A DNA stretch of 5,197 nucleotides from Oscillospiraceae bacterium. Its GTDB lineage: Bacteria; Bacillota; Clostridia; Oscillospirales; Ruminococcaceae. The stretch is from the NCBI GenBank assembly GCA_014796735.1, contig JAAVIG010000201.1:1-5197 (forward strand), in the 5' to 3' direction. Made by a program: the position numbers and the translations under genes. How positions within the stretch are numbered: position 1 is the stretch's first letter; each line of letters opens with the position of its first letter. The notes below the pieces were generated by a model that had not been told where the DNA came from, did no database searches, and saw only the letters and a program-made list of their open reading frames with translations. Positions 4,947-5,197 of this stretch are shown here, piece after piece.

Positions 4947-5096
4947 TTATTTTTCTTTTAAATTTTTAATATGCTCCTTTAAAATAAGGTTTATATACTG
5001 CGAAAGAGAGCGGTCGTCGCTTTCCGCTTCCGCTCTTAATTTTTCCAAAAGATCGCTGTCTATTGTAATGCTTATCTTTTCTTTTAACGGTTTCAT
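4947..5096 (-). CDS. Ribbon-helix-helix (Arc/CopG-type) DNA-binding protein (49 aa)
   Basis: The protein begins MKPLKEKISITIDSDLLEKL. The alternating KISITID (7-13) is the DNA-contacting beta strand. Helix A follows (about 15-26, DLLEKLRAEAES), then the RSLSQYI turn (29-35) and helix B (about 32-46, SQYINLILKEHI), the standard RHH order. RHH proteins bind DNA as dimers, inserting the paired strands in the major groove, and often act as autorepressors, antitoxins or plasmid copy-control proteins. The ATG at 5096 has GAGGTGA upstream (seven bases after GAGG), an excellent ribosome binding site. The gene stands alone, closed by the terminator at 4839-4884. Direct repeats at 5150-5179 upstream are candidate operators. 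No toxin gene lies downstream, so an antitoxin role would need the partner on the divergent side, outside the window. Confidence 0.85.
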   Translation of the reverse strand: MKPLKEKISITIDSDLLEKLRAEAESDDRSLSQYINLILKEHIKNLKEK

Positions 5097-5115
5097 ATCA
5101 TCACCTCAAGAAATA

Positions 5116-5121
5116 ATTATA
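5116..5121 (-). promoter_or_regulatory. Candidate -10 box of the RHH gene
   Basis: The minus strand reads TATAAT here, an exact -10 hexamer, 19 bases ahead of the RHH ATG. No good -35 lies at 17 bases: TTGTCA is 21 bases away and TCAAGT is 18 away. The promoter may be weak or activator-dependent. The leader would be very short, about 13 nt. Confidence 0.4.
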
Positions 5122-5141
5122 CAATATTTTGTAATTTGGAC

Positions 5142-5170
5142 TTGACAAGTAGGATAAAGTAGTATAAAAT
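5142..5170 (+). promoter_or_regulatory. Outward + strand promoter toward the right edge
   Basis: TTGACA (5142-5147) is followed by 17 bases and TAAAAT (5165-5170), matching six of six and five of six. It points out of the window, so a plus-strand gene divergent from the RHH gene is expected beyond 5197. The -35 box lies within a CTTGACAAG palindrome (5141-5149). Confidence 0.6.
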
Positions 5171-5179
5171 AGGATAAAA
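5150..5179 (+). repeat. Three tandem 10-bp repeats over the divergent promoter
   Basis: TAGGATAAAG (5150-5159), TAGTATAAAA (5160-5169) and TAGGATAAAA (5170-5179) form three contiguous copies, one DNA helical turn apart. They cover the spacer and -10 box of the plus-strand promoter. TAGTAT (5160-5165) is also mirrored by ATACTA (5182-5187). Helically phased direct repeats are the usual operator form of RHH proteins, so these are plausible binding sites for the neighbouring gene product, repressing the divergent promoter. Confidence 0.6.
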
Positions 5180-5197
5180 GAATACTATAAACCGAAA

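Noticed and set aside
1..5197. CRISPR array, rRNA or full insertion sequence
   Set aside because: No regularly spaced direct repeats, no rRNA-like sequence, and no transposase or integrase frame was found on either strand.

Overview
The window looks like a chromosomal segment of a low-to-mid GC Firmicute, most likely a Clostridia (Oscillospiraceae/Ruminococcaceae-like) genome. This is inferred from strong AGGAGG-type ribosome binding sites, several TTG starts, consensus TTGACA/TATAAT promoters, and the gene families present. Every gene I can support is on the minus strand, so the order of transcription runs from right to left.

Right end (4839-5197): a 49-residue ribbon-helix-helix (RHH) regulator gene faces left. 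Its upstream region carries an outward + strand promoter overlaid by three tandem 10-bp repeats, which are plausible operators. A strong bidirectional hairpin terminator closes the RHH unit.

Middle (3935-4838): about 1 kb without a conventional gene, but dense in structure. It holds a minus-strand promoter and a strong ribosome binding site driving a 38-codon ORF. That ORF runs through a 77-nt sequence that folds on paper into an almost fully paired four-way junction: one outer stem and three hairpins. An open frame with a protein-like translation follows it. Further left is a 162-bp MITE-like element with about 45-bp imperfect terminal inverted repeats, one of which supplies the end of another 39-codon ORF. 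This block is the most unusual part of the window and may be one composite repeat.

Left-centre (1532-3934): rsmI (16S rRNA C1402 2'-O-methyltransferase), then a 47-residue single-helix membrane peptide missed by length cut-offs, then a membrane-anchored Amidase_6-like protein. In the latter the catalytic Cys and the first catalytic His of the family both appear to be Ser, suggesting a pseudoenzyme. The membrane peptide and the amidase-like gene share a frame and are separated only by TAA-GCC-TTG.

Left (1-1531): a consensus extended -10 promoter, whose -35 box contains the stop codon of the amidase-like gene, drives a CDP-alcohol phosphatidyltransferase (PgsA-like, phospholipid synthesis) after a leader of about 178 nt. 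An uncharacterised 178-residue cytosolic protein follows in the same apparent operon. At the extreme left edge a TTGACA box with an A-rich upstream tract suggests that another minus-strand gene begins just outside the window.
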